Positions 20,930-34,024 of a stretch of DNA of 64,000 nucleotides are shown piece by piece. Under the pieces are notes generated by a model. That model was not told the origin of the DNA. It was given only the letters and a program-made list of their open reading frames with translations, and made no database searches. Both the position numbers and the translations under genes were made by a program. Position 1 is the stretch's first letter. The number at the start of each line of letters is the position of its first letter. The stretch is taken from the NCBI GenBank assembly GCA_037179335.1, contig JAKZHN010000002.1:1550001-1614000 (forward strand). Direction: 5' to 3'. This stretch comes from Cyclaneusma minus (Eukaryota > Ascomycota > Leotiomycetes > Marthamycetales > Marthamycetaceae).

Positions 20930-23900
20930 CTTGCGAGCAGAAAAGGACAGCCAGGGACTGCTCAGTCGTGTGTTGTCTGGGGAGGGAGGGTGAAGGAAGT
21001 GGGCTAACGCTTTTGGGAAACTTTTCTGCTATACGACGGACGGGTAGGTACTAGCGGCTAGTGTGGAGGTGTTAAGAACTCAACCAATGGCATTTTGTGA
21101 ATTTGTGAGAAGGTTGGTGCCTCAGGGGATTACCCCTATTACGGGCGGATCAAGGAAGCTTCAGATGGCATCTTGGGGCTCGGAAGTTGAATTCATTTGA
21201 TATAGAAAGTGGAAGGTGTTACAGAGATGTCTTCTGGTTACTGGAAGCTGAATATGTATAGATCCTGTATATATCAAGACCAAGAGATGCCAATATCAAG
21301 ACTCGGTTCAAATTCTTCCCCCTGGTGATGGCATCCTGACTATCGAAACACGTATTTTGAAGGATTTTCCGACTCAAAATCCACGGGCAGTGCCGAAGTT
21401 GTGACTGAGAAAAATATGAGCATGCACAAGTCTCCCGAGTGGAACAGCCTAAGCCATATCCACATGCTAACCTGACATGACCGCCAGGGGGTGAGCCAGA
21501 TATCGACTCCAACTCCTCAGATCTGATGCGTGATTTCAGATAAACCCGAGTAGAACAATCAGATTCAGGCTGCAAGAGCTTGTAGAATTAAGCGGGGGGA
21601 GTCTGATGAACGAGAGGTGCACAGAAATAATGCTTGGAGATTGCGTCTCTGTGATGACGGCTCGGCGAAAAGCCATCACTTGGAATAGTTGCTTCGACTA
21701 CGACGAAATCCGCTGCGCTAGATAGGGAGCAAGACAGCCGACGAAAATTGGAAAGCTAGAAGAATCCTGTCCGCTGTCGACAGCATCATCGAAAGCTCTG
21801 TATCCCTCCGTATCATGTACGCGCAGTTAACGCAGACTATCCACTGAAATCGAGAGTCCAGAATTACAATCATGGGCAACGAGACAAGCCTAAGAGAAAA
21901 GCCAGCAAAGAAGGGAGAAGTGAACAGCGAGGAGCATTCTGCCGACAGCATCATTGGAAAACCAACGCCTCCTCATATCAAGTACACACTGCTGGCATGA
22001 CCTGTCTAAAACCAAAGCAGAAAAAGACTCCAGAGCCACCCTGCATCGCCCTACAAGCCAGTCGAACTTGCCTCCACTCATCCAACTCGACAATGCAAAG
22101 CTTCACAGCCCACCCACGCTCCCCAAATTCACCCAACCGTGTGTGCAGTGAAGGATGAAAGAAGCTGGCACCGTCATGACAGACTGACACAATCAGGCCT
22201 ACCACATTGGGCTCCACAAGCTGCTGCACAGCGCAAAACACCCCCCTCAATTGTTCCTCTACATCCAATCCTAGAGAAGTGGCGCTGTCGGGCTGAACTG
22301 GGATGATCAAGTGACCTATGGCATCAGGAGTCAACATATGTACCTATCTCTATATGTTCAAGGTTTGTCACAAACTCGCTGCCCAGCAATACAATATAAA
22401 AGAACAAAAGGGGGTGGCAAAAACATCCGTTTGCCATGAGAAGACACAGACTGCAGAATGGAAAATTTGAGACATTCTGGATACTGAAGAACAGAACCTC
22501 TTCCTTCGACTCGATGCACGAGATTGAGCAGATCAGCTAGGAGTAGGGACACTTTTCTTATCGCCGACTTCATGTTCACAGACTTCTGGGATCATCTCCG
22601 AACACTGAAAAGCATTACAACCGCATGGAAGATGGATAGCTATTGAAAGGTCAGGGAGATATCGTTCCAACATAACGTCCATTCAGCAGACAGGACACTC
22701 ATCCTCATTCGCACAGCGGTCCAGCAAGCAGCGTCAAGCAGCGTCCAGCAGCGTCCAGCACACCCCCATTCCCATCATTCCCATCGCAATCAGCATTGAA
22801 AGCCACAAACCTTTCTGCCCGCCCAACAATAACATAGTGTGACAAAACATCAATCCCACCTTCCCCGGACCCCCAAGCTGCAGCCCCAAAATCAAAGCGA
22901 GTCTCCTCAGTCCAGAAATCTCTCAAGAAAGCTTCAAAAAGTTCAAAACCCCCGCCAATCCACGGATCCGGTCCGGCGCATCGCAGGTCCAGCAGCTGAA
23001 AAATCCAAAACATCCAAAACTCAAAACTCCAGACTCAGAATTTCCCGAACCCGACAAGTCCAGAAAGCTGCCGGCGGGGGTTCCAAACCCGAAATCCCGC
23101 GACCCAAAATCCTCATTTCGGTTTCCTCCAGTTACCTAAACATCCAAGAACAAGCAATCCGAAAAAACGCACTCATCGAACCCATCAGCCCCCATTCATT
23201 CATTCACCTCACGTGGCTTTGGATTCATCTGGATTCATCTCAGGCTTCTTTTCATACTCAGCTTACTACTCGAGTTGTTTCTCTTTCAATGTTTCACCAA
23301 GCCGGCCCGCGCCCCAGGTCCTTCCCCACAAACCCCAAAATCAATCCGCGACAGCCGCAACATCGCTACGGCCACCTCGTAACACCGAGCCGTCGACAAG
23401 TCGCGCAAAGAAGCAAGATCGCGTATCACAAGCTCCACTGCACCACACAAAACCAATCAACAGGGCGAACTCTACCTGCTGTGTCCCGCCAGTGCGCAAT
23501 TGCAGAGTGACACGAGGCAGAAAACGGCTGAATTTGCATATGCGGACAACATGGGATGTTTAATTGGATATGCGAATCGTGTCGTTGGCTTTGTGGGCTT
23601 CTTTGATGGTCGGAGTCAAAGCAGTTCTCCCGAGCAGTCGAGGAGTCGCTGGACTCGGGCGAGTTGGTCTAACTCCACTAAGTCGACTGAGTCCAGCAAG
23701 ATCATCATAGGTCTTTCACAGAAAATGCATCGACTCAGAAGAGTCCCAAGTAACCATTCCATTTGCCCCGTATAAGATTATGTACAGAAGCCGTTACAGG
23801 CTTCTTTCTAAAACTCCTCTCATCCCCAGTAGGTAACACCTGCCATTACTCCCTAGCCTTCGCCCCCGAAGAAGCCCCATATGATGCGCGAAACAATGTA

Positions 23901-24244
23901 AATGCAACAAAAGCCCGCGTCCCTCGAGGCCAAACGCCTGCTCCATCATCTGGACGAGTACTGGGAGAGCAGATGTGAGGGAAGACGATGTGACGAGGGA
24001 AGGAGACACGGATGATTAGAACTGAGAGTGTATGCGCGACGAAGAGAAACATGGGTTTTGAACGCCGAGGATGGTGCGATGCTTTTGGTGCTTGTGTGCA
24101 TGTTCTGTGCCACCATGCCACCGATTGAACGCCCAGCAGGATTGTCGTACCGGTGATATCGTTGTGTTCGAGGAGGCGTCAACGTCACCATCTTCGTGGC
24201 ATTGAGTGACCGAGATGCTGTTGCGAAGCGGTGATGCGAGGCGA
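20930..24244. other. Long intergenic region
   Basis: More than 3 kb with no gene I can support. The first part should be the promoter of the - strand gene ending at 18898. A + strand frame at 22839-23510 begins at GTG, not ATG, and its composition is like translated non-coding pyrimidine-rich DNA. Bases 22724-22760 contain three copies of agcagcgtc(c/a)agc. Possible small or degraded genes cannot be excluded. Confidence 0.4.
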
Positions 24245-24935
24245 TTACAAGAACAATCCAGCGAAAACACCAACAGCGACGAGGGAAACACCGGCGCGGA
24301 TGTTAGCACCCGCGTTACCAGTCTCCATGCCCGGCGAGCTGGTGCTAGTACCAGTAGGAGCAATCGGCACACCAGTTCCACTGCCCATCGGGGGAGCAAC
24401 ACTAGTAGCATTCCCACCGTAACCAGCCCCAGCACCACTGCTTGGGGAGGGGGGCACACCAGTACCAGGGGCGGATGTGCTGGTGCCCGAAGGAGTGCAG
24501 AGGGAGGCGGGCAGAGTGAAGGTACCGTTGTTGCCGTAGACGATGCAGTTTTTGCTGCAAGCGGCGTCGCCTTTGGTGGGAGAGGTTTGGTAGCAGGGAG
24601 AGTCGTTAACGCCTTGTGGGGGCTCGCCGTCGAGGTTGTCGTCGCAGTTGCCGGGTTGGCCGACGCCGTCGGCGTTGCAGCGGATGATGATGTTGGTGGA
24701 GAGGGAGTCGCCGGCGCAGTAGGCTACGTTGGGTTGGGCGCACTGGAACATGCCAGTTGTGTCGTTGCTGGGGTGGATGTTAGCGAGGTGTTCGGTGGAT
24801 GATTGGTGAGGTGGATGGGGAATTGGGTGTTGTGGGAGGATGAACTGGATGAATTCGAGCGACGTACTATGTAGCCTGGGCGCTGGCAATGGCAGCCGAA
24901 GCCGAGATCAGGAGAACGGAGGTGAAGGCCTTCAT
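24245..24935 (-). CDS. Small eight-cysteine GPI-anchored secreted protein
   Basis: Exon 1 (24935-24868) encodes the signal peptide MKAFTSVLLISASAAIASA; a 100-nt phase-2 intron (GTACGT, CGCTAACA, CCCCAG) follows; exon 2 is 24767-24245. The product is 196 residues. The mature N-terminal half holds eight cysteines in the order FQC, AYC, IIIRC, GNC, SPC, AAC, KNC, SLC, with the segment GDSLSTNIIIRC. I recall this pattern from uncharacterised GPI-anchored proteins of filamentous ascomycetes. N-glycosylation sites are NDT, NGT and NAT. A Ser/Thr/Gly/Pro-rich stalk follows, and the end GVSLVAVGVFAGLFL is a GPI-attachment tail. Eight Cys suggest four disulfides. Location should be the plasma membrane or wall; function is unknown. 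Confidence 0.85.
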
Positions 24936-26265
24936 CTTGACTGTTGTGTTTTGAAGATGGGAAATTCGACTCTTGTACTTTGACACTGTATGATCGAGTT
25001 TTGAGGATGAACGGATGAGTAGATTGACTTGAGTAGTATCAACGATTGGTGAGAGTTGGAAGAAGATCGAGAGAGGAGAGCAGCGAGTGTGACAAGAAAG
25101 CTCTTGAGATGATTATGCGGCAAAAGTGTGATGGGGAGGAAATAAGAATCGAGAGGAAGGAACCTTTTATTTGTATGTAGAAGGCACAACAGGGAACATG
25201 CCCTCGTGTTTACCTGTACTAGCTACTTAGCCGCAGGGAGTACCTATAGCTTTGGGTGCGTTTCTTGGCACATGCGGCATATTGATTGAGTGCCATTAAT
25301 TGAAGGACTCCATGCTCCATCGGCGTCGCCATGCCTCAGTGTGGCTAGCAGCATGCATGCAGAAACATGCTTGTGCGAGTGTTTGGCGGTGGCCGGTGTC
25401 GTATGCGCGAATACTTGCACGGAAGGTTCGCCGTGGCTGGTGCGGTCGCGAGAGTTCAGAGAAAACTGGAATCCAAATGGCATTGAAACGACTCGGAGCC
25501 AGTCGGCAAAGCGAGAGTTGCAACACAGCCTGCCATTGTCGCCCAATGCTCTTGCTGAATCGAAGTCAGAACGAACCATCGGCGCGCTATTGGCGGGTTG
25601 CTAGACGGTCAACTCGGTTGTTGCTTGGTTCGAACTTTCTTGGCAGCGGAAGTGGCTGAAAATAGCCACTGTCACGTGTGAGACAGACCAGCGAGGCTGT
25701 GCACGCGAGGCTGGGCCTATCAGGGGCCGCACAGCGAGAGGTTGACGATTCTTGTACTCATGTCATTTGGTGATTCGCCAGCTGCTGCACCGACGCCACG
25801 AAAAGTACCGTCGTTGCCTGGACGAGAAGTCTCCGCTCTTTCGCAGATCGCTGTGACGGGACCGCCTCAAGTGAAAACTTTGTCGGAGGTCGTAACTTTG
25901 TGATCCCCGGCCAAGCCGACGATCAGGGCCATATGCAGACTGGAGGGACTGAAGACTGATGTGCAGATCCTCCAGAGCAAGAAACTCCACCTCGTATCGG
26001 TGATCGACTCCATTCCTCAGAGGAACTCATCAACTCGAATCCCTCGGTCTGCACATCGCGACGACAGAGTGGTGGTTGGACGATTCAGCCATGTCTCACT
26101 CCAGCTCCTTGCGGAAGGCCGTTGAATGTCTCCGATGTCTATACTGGCTGAAGTCGACGAATGAAGGCCCGCCTCAGCGACTTCGAACGGAATACGAAAT
26201 GTTTTGTCGCACGTCAAGATACTCGGGTCCAGTGTCCAGCGAACCAGCGGCGAGAGTCTACAGAT
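24936..26265. other. Intergenic region upstream of the eight-cysteine gene
   Basis: The first 250-300 bases should be the promoter and leader of the - strand gene. The remainder contains overlapping short frames on both strands without motifs. No gene is supported. Confidence 0.4.
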
Positions 26266-26468
26266 GCAGTTTTGTGGGGGAATACATGTCATTCGTGATG
26301 GCGGTGCACACATATATGGGGAAGATCGCCATTGCTTGCTTTATTTAGGAACAGTGTTTCTGCTACAGAACAGTCGTCTTGCTACAGAAGGAAGTTCTGT
26401 GGGGAATACATATCATCCACAATGGCGGTGCACATGAATAATATGTGCACATATATATGGAGAAGGAT
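26266..26468 (+). repeat. Duplicated segment of about 60-75 bp
   Basis: Copies at about 26266-26324 and 26391-26468 share ggggaatacat, tcatcc/ttcgtg, atggcggtgcaca and an atatatgg end. Differences include several transitions, and the second copy has an extra aataatatgtgcac. No coding evidence. Confidence 0.7.
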
Positions 26469-26909
26469 CATCCGTTTCTGAGTTTAGAAACGCGTCTCCA
26501 CAGAATTCGTCATCATGGGTATATGTGGAAGGCTAGAGGTATAACCAAGTGACGAACACCTCGGTGGCTGTGAAATCTCGACATCCACATCAAGTGCTGT
26601 CGAGTGTGGAATCGCCACAATGCTTGACCTCGAGGTAATCCACGGTAATGTCAGTTGTGCCGTCTCTCTTGACGAATCGTCGCAATCCATCCATCGCTAT
26701 TCTCTACATGCACAATACCATAACTCTCACTACTCCTATACTTCATACCGCCGCGCTCTATCGACCAACAACCTTCTCGCCTCAAATCTTAGAATACAAG
26801 CGTATTTGTCTCCTGTTCTCTCTCCACTTCTACCAAAACCCAGACAGCAACTCATCAGCGTTCTAGCACCGAGCCTTCCATCATCCCACTTCCCTGTATT
26901 TCGTAACAG

Positions 26910-29157
26910 CTGTGAATCACCCTCCTAAATTCTTCGCTTCCCCCAGCTCAGCTTCGCATACCCCAAGTCCCTCCTATAAAACCCCTCCTCCTCGCCTTCA
27001 ATTTCCCTCCCAAGAATTCGGCGTGAAGACAAAATCCGCCAGGCACGACTGGTCCAAACCGCAAGACTCTGATGGGTTTTGTTTAGCGTTTTGGAATCTT
27101 TTTCGTTATCCTGGTTTTAGGACTGAGAATGCATTTTTTTGAACTGCGATGAGTCTGGACCTCTGTTGGAGCCGGACAACGACAGCAGTCATTTCAAATA
27201 ATGGTGAGGAAACTGAGCGACGGTAGGGTGGCGCGTGGTGAGCTGGCATTGCTGTGATTTATCGCCCTAAACCTTACAGCTTTCCTCCCAGCACTTTAAC
27301 ATCCCAACAACCAACTCACTTCTATAAAAAGCCTCCTCCTCTCCATCAACTTTCTCTCCCAAGACTCAAAACCCAATGGAAAACCCCGAGGACCAAGAAC
27401 CCCATCAAGCAGGCACGCCTTTTTCAAGACACAAGTCTCCCATTCCCTTCCATTCAGCGTTTTAGAACTTGTATCTATCGTCCAGCCATCAAATCGATTT
27501 GCCTGCGCGAATCAACAACAGCAGTCATCTCAACCGACGACAAGAAGACTGCACGACAATAAAGTACCTAGCTTGGAAAGCTAAAACTGCTGTAAATCAT
27601 CCAATTGACCAGCGATATCTTAGCTTCGAGGTAAGCTAGCAAAATAACCAAGGAAAGGACTATAAAAGCACTGGACGACACTGAGTGCCTCTCTCAATAT
27701 CGCAGACATTCAGACACCTCATAGCAAGTCGCCTTTTCGGAATGCAAGACAGGCAATTGGTGTTGTCCAGGAAGTTATGAATATGCTTAGAGATGTGAGA
27801 TGCAGAATTTCTTTAGTCCAAATCTGCAAGAGTTTCTTTGGACGAATTAATGTCATTAATTCAAAACGATGGCAAGAGGATCGAGCGACGGTAGGGGGGT
27901 TGGCGGGCTGGAAATTCTATCAATCTGAATCATCCAACTGGCCCGTACTATGTGTCATGAATGATGTTTGAGCTGAGGGCAAGCTGGTAAAGTGGCCAAG
28001 GAATAAACTATAAAAGACCGAGAGGAGCCTCTAAATTCTTTTCTCAAGTTCATGAAGACCCGGAAAACACTTCACCCTCCCGGGGCAATTGTCCAGACAA
28101 GACTCTTCATGTTTTGAAACTACGATGGACTCGTCCGCGAATGTCCAAGGCTTGCACGAGGATTCGAGAATCGGAAATCTCAGTTGTATGAGCGTGTCGG
28201 AACGAATTCGATAGCAGTAATGAAAAACGACAGCAAAAGGGTTGAGCGACGGTAGGGGGGTTAGCGGGCAGGAAACGCTGTGAATTATTTAGATAGCCGT
28301 CACGTGTTATATATGATGTCGGGTCTTGGAGCCAGCTGGCCAAGAAACCAAGGAAAGACTATAAAAGACTTCGACGATCCTCTAAATTTCTCTCTCAAGT
28401 TCATTCGGTCTAGAGCCAACCCCTCACCCCTATAGGGCAGTTGAGCAGGCAAGACTCGCCGTATTGCAAAACTGCGATGATCTCGTCCGCGAGTTTTGAA
28501 ATGTGTCCGGAAATTTAATGTTTGGGTCTTTTGCACAAGTTGTTGGAATATGATTGGGATGAGTGAACGACAACAGTTGTTCTAACCGACGGTAGCGAGG
28601 GCTAGGCGATAGCAGGGTTTTGTTATGTGTGGCGGGCTGGATTTGCTGTGAGTAATTCAGCTGGCCGGCACGTGTCATATCTAATGTCTAAGCTTGAGGG
28701 AAAATTAGCAAAGTGGCGAAGGGAAAACTATAAAAGTCACTTGAAGACCCTTTGAATTTCTCTCCCAAGTTCACAAAGTCCTTCCTTCGGGCAACATTTC
28801 GCCATTACAGAGCAGTTGAGCAGACAAGACTCGCCGTGTTGCAAACCAGCCGTAATATTCGCAAATTTTTAAATAGGCCTAAGGACTTGGATTTTCAGAA
28901 TTTTTACACAAATTTGTGAAAATGTGGTTAGGATAAATAAACGACAGCAATTGTTTTAACCGACGGTAGCGAGGGCTAGGCGATGGCAAGATTGTGTCAT
29001 ATGTGGCGGGCTGAATTTGCTGTGAATCATTGGCTGGCCGGCATATGCCATGAATGACGTCTAGGCTTAGAGGCAAGCTAGCAAAGGGGCGGAAGAAAGG
29101 GCTATAAAAGTCCCTGACGACCTTGGGAGTTCCTCTCTTAAATTCTCCCAGGGGCCG
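26910..29157 (+). repeat. TATA-bearing satellite array of ~350-bp units, left half
   Basis: Seven units are marked by TATAAA-type boxes at 26975, 27323, 27661, 28009, 28360, 28729 and 29103, spaced 338-374 bases. Each unit repeats a common order: gccaaggaaag(g)actataaaag, about 20 bases, a tctctcccaagttc-like stretch, cagttgagcaggcaagactcg, a gatgatctcgtccgcgaa-like stretch, gacagcagt..tttcaaccgacggt, gggcgatggtaggg, then gggctggaattgctgtgaatcat. Units are well diverged. The TATA segment and the cgacggt and tgtgaatcat blocks are best kept. The array stops at 29157, where a retrotransposon begins, and resumes at 58814. Confidence 0.85.
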
Positions 29158-29240
29158 TGTTGGGACGGCTGGCACGTGTGGGCACGTGCTAGCGCTAGAC
29201 TAGCTAGCCCCGGACGGAGCTCCCATGCCAGACCCTTAAG
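29158..29240 (+). repeat. Element 1 left LTR, first part (83 bp)
   Basis: Matches 58629-58711 with few changes, mostly transitions. It is GC-rich and scarcely RIP-mutated. It is interrupted right after TTAAG (29236-29240), the target site of element 2. Confidence 0.9.
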
Positions 29241-29558
29241 TGTGACGATCTGAAGCCTCGTTGGCACTGATAAGCTGAAGCTTAGTCAGCAAATCATATA
29301 CGAAGGTATTATAAATACTTATACGCACCAAAGGTAAATTACGGTATTGCCAAAGCAATAACCGCTATTACTATAATAAGCAAAATACCTTATATAAGCT
29401 TAATATTTTAAAATCAAAATTAATATATTAAAGGCGTATAAAGGCTAAAGAAATTAATATAAATAGCAAGCCTTTATTTTATAAAATTAAATTTTTTAAT
29501 TTAAAATTAAATTTTAAAAATTTTAATTAATTTTATTGCAAAATATTAAATTATAATA
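29241..29558 (+). repeat. Element 2 left LTR (318 bp)
   Basis: Aligns with 42051-42383. Its outer 40 bases keep G and C that are A and T in the right copy. Its inner 16 bases (29543-29558) are A/T at every position where the right copy has G or C. Confidence 0.85.
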
Positions 29559-30634
29559 TAATTTTAAACTTTTTTAAAATTTAGCAAAATATTAATAAAG
29601 CCAAAAATAAATTAAAAAAAACCATTTTTTTATATAATAAATGCAGGCTTTTATTTTTTAGCAGCAAATCGCTATATATATAATAGCCTAGCAATATTAA
29701 GCTAATATTTAGATTGCTTAATATATTAAAAACCTTATTATTTAATACCAATAAAAAAATCCCTTAAATAAATATATTATATTTGCTATTTTATTAGCCG
29801 ATTTTTTTAAAAAAACCTAATAAATAATAGCCTATATTTAAAAACAATTTGCCAATATAAAAAATAATTATATTTAAACCATTATAGCTTTATAAAATAA
29901 ATATCACAAAATAATTAAAGCAATAAAATACAATAATATAAATATAGCCTTTGCGAATATTTCCAAAACAAATATTTCTATAATTTATAGCTATTAAACT
30001 TTGCTAAAAATCAGATTTTTTAATAAATTTAATAAAAGAAAATACCCTATTTAAAAAAGCCAAATAAAGGCCAAAATCCAAATAAATTTAGCAAGCAAAT
30101 TAGCTAATATATAATTTTAATATATTTATAATTGAATATTAAAAAGAATTGCAAAATAAATCCAGCTTTAAATTAAAGCCTATATTGCGAATATTTCCAA
30201 TTTTATTATTAAATTCCTAATTGCCTTATAGAAATAATTAAAATTAATGTATAAAAATCCTAAGCTTTAAATATAAATTTTAAATAAACTGGCCAAAATA
30301 ATTTAAAAAAAAAGAAATTTAATATTTTTGTTGCCAAATATAATAATTTTCTAATATAAATTAATGGCTTAATTTAGCCGGAAAAATTTAAAATTTAAAA
30401 CCTTTGCTAAAAGCTATTTTTTAGCCTTACCGCCGCTATAGCTTTTGCCAATATTCTGGTTTTTTTTAATATATTTTATATATTAATAAATAATAAATTA
30501 TAATAATAATTTTAAAAAGCTTGGCCAAAAGAAAATTTAAATGCAATAAATATTAATGCAATTTTCAATTTAAAAGCCAAATAAATAATTAAAGCCGTTT
30601 TGAAAGTCCGAAAGGCCGCGGGACAATATTTTTA

Positions 30635-31153
30635 AGGATTTGCTAACGCGCCTACCACTTTTTGCTAAAACGCCTACTTTTAACCGGATCGGGCAGGCGG
30701 GCGCGCACGGGCCACCACCGCAATCACGCGCTAAATGCGATTTCGCCGCAAAATCAAAAAGTTAAATAAATAAGGCCATTTAAATAAAGTTTAAAAGCGT
30801 ACATTTTATAATTTTATACTTTTTAGACTTTTTTAAATATAACAATATAAAAAATATAATAAAAAGTTAAAAACACATTTAAAAATAAAATAAATAGCGC
30901 TTTTTTAAAAATTTAATTCCGCAATTTATTACAAAAGCTATGATAAGCCAATTTTTCTAAAAAGAATTTTATTAAATATTTTAAGATTTCCAAAATACTA
31001 TTATATGTTTATTTTTAGGGTTTTTAGGTTTTATATTTGGATGCGAAAACGCGTTCGGGTAAAAGTTAAGCGCGCGGGAGAATTCCGAGCCTTACCCAAT
31101 CCGGTTAAAAGTAGGCGTTTTAGCAAAAAGTGGTAGGCGCGTTAGCAAATCCC
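30635..31153. mobile_element. TIR MITE inside element 2, little affected by RIP at its ends
   Basis: Inverted repeats of about 55 bp, 30636-30692 and 31098-31152, begin ggatttgctaacgcgcctac and are almost perfect complements. The flanks repeat TATTTTTA(A) at 30627 and 31154, an 8-9 bp target duplication, which fits hAT or Mutator-like families. The 519-bp element has no coding capacity. Its arms keep GC and CpA sites in a region otherwise reduced to A+T. Confidence 0.82.
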
Positions 31154-32199
31154 TATTTTTAATATAAAGCTAACAAACATGCGGTCCGGAAATGCAAATT
31201 GCTTTTTGCAAAGGCCTCGAAAAAAAAGGACAAAATTCAAAATACTTTTCAAAGCCAATTTAAATAAGAATATAAAAAACTCGGAAAACTAATTGCTTAA
31301 ATTTTCAAATACAAATTAAAGCGTATTTTAGAGCTAGATTCTTAATAAAAAATAAAAATAAAAAACAATATACCAAAAGCAAATCCTTTTATTATTTTTA
31401 TTTTTATTAATTAATTAAGCTATATTGTTATTTTAATTAATAATAAGTATTTATTTTTCAAAATAGTTAATTTCGCTTTTATATAAAAAAACCATTTTTA
31501 GCACATTTCTTTTAATAATCAAAAATTTATTAATTTATATATAGGCGATGATTTAAATTACAAAATCGTTATTTATATAATATAGCTTTAATTAAATATT
31601 AAAAAATATATTATAAAAAAAGCAGCTATGTATATAATGCTATATTACGGCTATAATATAATATTAAAATAAGCCTGGTTAAAATAAAAGAAAGCAATAA
31701 TTAATATTTATTAAAAAAAAATAAACTTTATATAAAATAATTAAAAAATTAGCAATTAATGCAAACGGCTATATTGGAAAATAAATATTGCAAAAATTAA
31801 TGCAATAATATTTGCCAAGCTTATTAAAAAAATTACCTATTTTTTAGCAGATATAAAAAGGGCTTTGAAAATTAAAATGCTTGTAATCCAAAAAAGATTT
31901 TGCCAAAATACTAGTAAAATATATTAAATAAATTCGATCGGAAAAGAACGGATAAGCTATCCCTTTCCAAAATCTGGAAATTAATTACTATATTAAATTA
32001 AAAAAGATAAATAGCAAAAATCTTATTATACCTTAGTAACCTATATATGGAATAAGCCGAAAAAGGCTTTTAATATTAAAAACAACCTTTATAAAATATT
32101 TGGAAAAAGGATTTATATGAATAAATAATTCGCTAGCAATAGCCCTAATATTATTTATTAAAAAACAAAAAAAGGGCTTTAAATAAAATATCCAAAAAA

Positions 32200-33845
32200 A
32201 ACCGCTATCTCTTTCCCTTAATTTATAAAGTTTTATAAATAATTGGCCAAATTAAATAACTTATTAAATTAAATATAATTGCTGCATTTTATAAAATTAG
32301 AATTGCTAAAGATAATAAATAGCTTATCGCTTTTTGCATTTAATATAAATTATATAAATAAATAATAACCTTTTTTAAATTAGCTAATATTTTAAGTATT
32401 TTTAGCGGTATATTAATTATTATTTAGCCGAATGTTTAAACGATTTTTATTTAGCCTATATAAATAATATATTAATCTATATAAATATTTTTTTACAATT
32501 ATACCAAAAATACATATAATCTTTTTTAAACGGCTGGAAAATGCCAGATTTCAATTGAATATTAATAAATGCAAATTTAAAATCAAGTTTTTAAATATTT
32601 AGAATTTATTATTGAAATTGATTATAAAAATGAAATTTCAAAAAAAATAACTACAAATTTCAAAAAAAAAAATTAAAGCCATTATTAAATAGCTATTTTT
32701 TACCAGCCTGAAAAGCATTTAAGAATTTCTAGGATTTGCCAATTTTTATAAAAAGTTTATATGGAATGTTTTCAAGCTTTATTTATTTATTATGGCTTTA
32801 ATTAAAAAAAAGCCAGTTTTATAAATAGACCACAAAAGCCAAAAAAGCATTTATATAATTTAAAAAATTATTTATATTTGCCTTAGCTTTAACAGTATTT
32901 AATTTAAAGCTTAAAATATATATAAAAATCAATATATCAGGCTATAATATTGGCAAAGCGCTATTTTAAATAGGAAATAATAAAATAGTATAAATTATTG
33001 CTTTTGTAAAATAAAAAAAAATGCAATTATCCAATTTATAATAAAGAATTATTAGTAATTGTTAAATATTTTAAAAAAATCGCAATTACTTTAAAACTAA
33101 TGCAAAACTCTTTTTAAATATATATGGATTATAAAAATTTAAAATATTTTATAATAGCTTATATACTATTTAAATACCAAATAAAATAAGCCTTTTTATT
33201 AGCAAATTATAATTTTATAATTGCGTATATACTAGGAAAATAAAATACCATAGCTAATATCTTATCCAGATAAAATCAAAATATATTTATAAACTTGTTA
33301 AATTAAAAATGTATCTATAAAATAATTATTTTATTAAAAAAGAAAATAATTAATCCGAGGATTATAAAGAAAATAGCTATCCTAATATCAATATTAAATA
33401 AATTATTGAAATTAATTAATATAGCCAAAATATAAAAAAACGCATTTAAATTAATTAAGAAAAAATTAAACCCTTTATATATAAAAATTAAAAACCTTCT
33501 TTTAAAAAAGAAAAGAGGAGAAAATATAAAATAGCTATTATTAAAATAGAAATTAACTATATTGATTACGGATTTCAAACTAAATAAATAAAAACCAAAT
33601 AATGTAAAAAAATACGCAAAAGCTATAAATGCCAAAATACAATTTTTTAAAAATAGTATTTATTTAAAAATTATACAATAATATTATTGCAGGCTATTTT
33701 GGTATGAAATATATATGTAAAATATTATTTAAGCGAGTTTTCTGGCCTTTAATAAAGCAAAATATAAACGAATATATTGCAAATTGCAATTTATATTAAT
33801 ATATAAAAGCTTAAAAAAAAACACAGATTTTTAAAGCCTTTACTA
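32200..33845 (+). pseudogene. RIP-destroyed gypsy reverse transcriptase, RNase H and integrase start
   Basis: At 32457-32480 the + strand reads YINNILIY, which under G-to-A change corresponds to the Y(I)DD catalytic box. It is followed by KCKFKIKFL at about 32570 (KCEF.V..L in gypsy RT) and EFLGFANFYKKFI near 32725, the FLGxxxFYRxFI motif at the RT/RNase H border. Near 33688-33845, GYFGMKYICKIL, FWP, and IANCN match the H-H-C-C integrase zinc region. Stops are frequent, mostly TAG/TAA where Trp or Gln is expected. Element 4a interrupts it at 33850. Confidence 0.75.
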
Positions 33846-33850
33846 ATCCT

Positions 33851-34024
33851 TGTGAAATCTTAACATGGGTAGAAATCCTTTTATTTTTAAAGCATTAAAA
33901 AGGGAAAGAAATTTTACAATTATAGGAAATGATATTATATATGCATAGCTTTTATTTATTTATATAATAAATGGAATTTACAGATTGCCTGTAATCTTTG
34001 CATTATTAAAAGCTTATTTTAATA
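33851..34024. repeat. Element 4a left LTR (174 bp)
   Basis: Starts tgtgaaatct and ends in aata. It matches the right LTR at 38870-39040 and the LTRs of element 4b after allowing C/T and G/A differences. Confidence 0.82.

Noticed and set aside
19885..21054. 389-codon + strand frame
   Set aside because: It is antisense to the Ser/Ala repeat gene. The - strand has introns with good splice sites and natural composition; this frame is its acidic mirror.
22839..23510. 223-codon + strand frame
   Set aside because: Begins with GTG, has no ATG near its head, no domain and no splice signals. Composition is that of random pyrimidine-rich DNA.
26910..29157. CRISPR-like array
   Set aside because: Units are about 350 bp, strongly diverged and in eukaryotic DNA. 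No short identical repeat with unique spacers.
28879..29267. Frames of 66-98 codons near the left edge of element 1
   Set aside because: They cross from satellite into LTR and are repeated in part near 58607-58819 only because the LTR is repeated.
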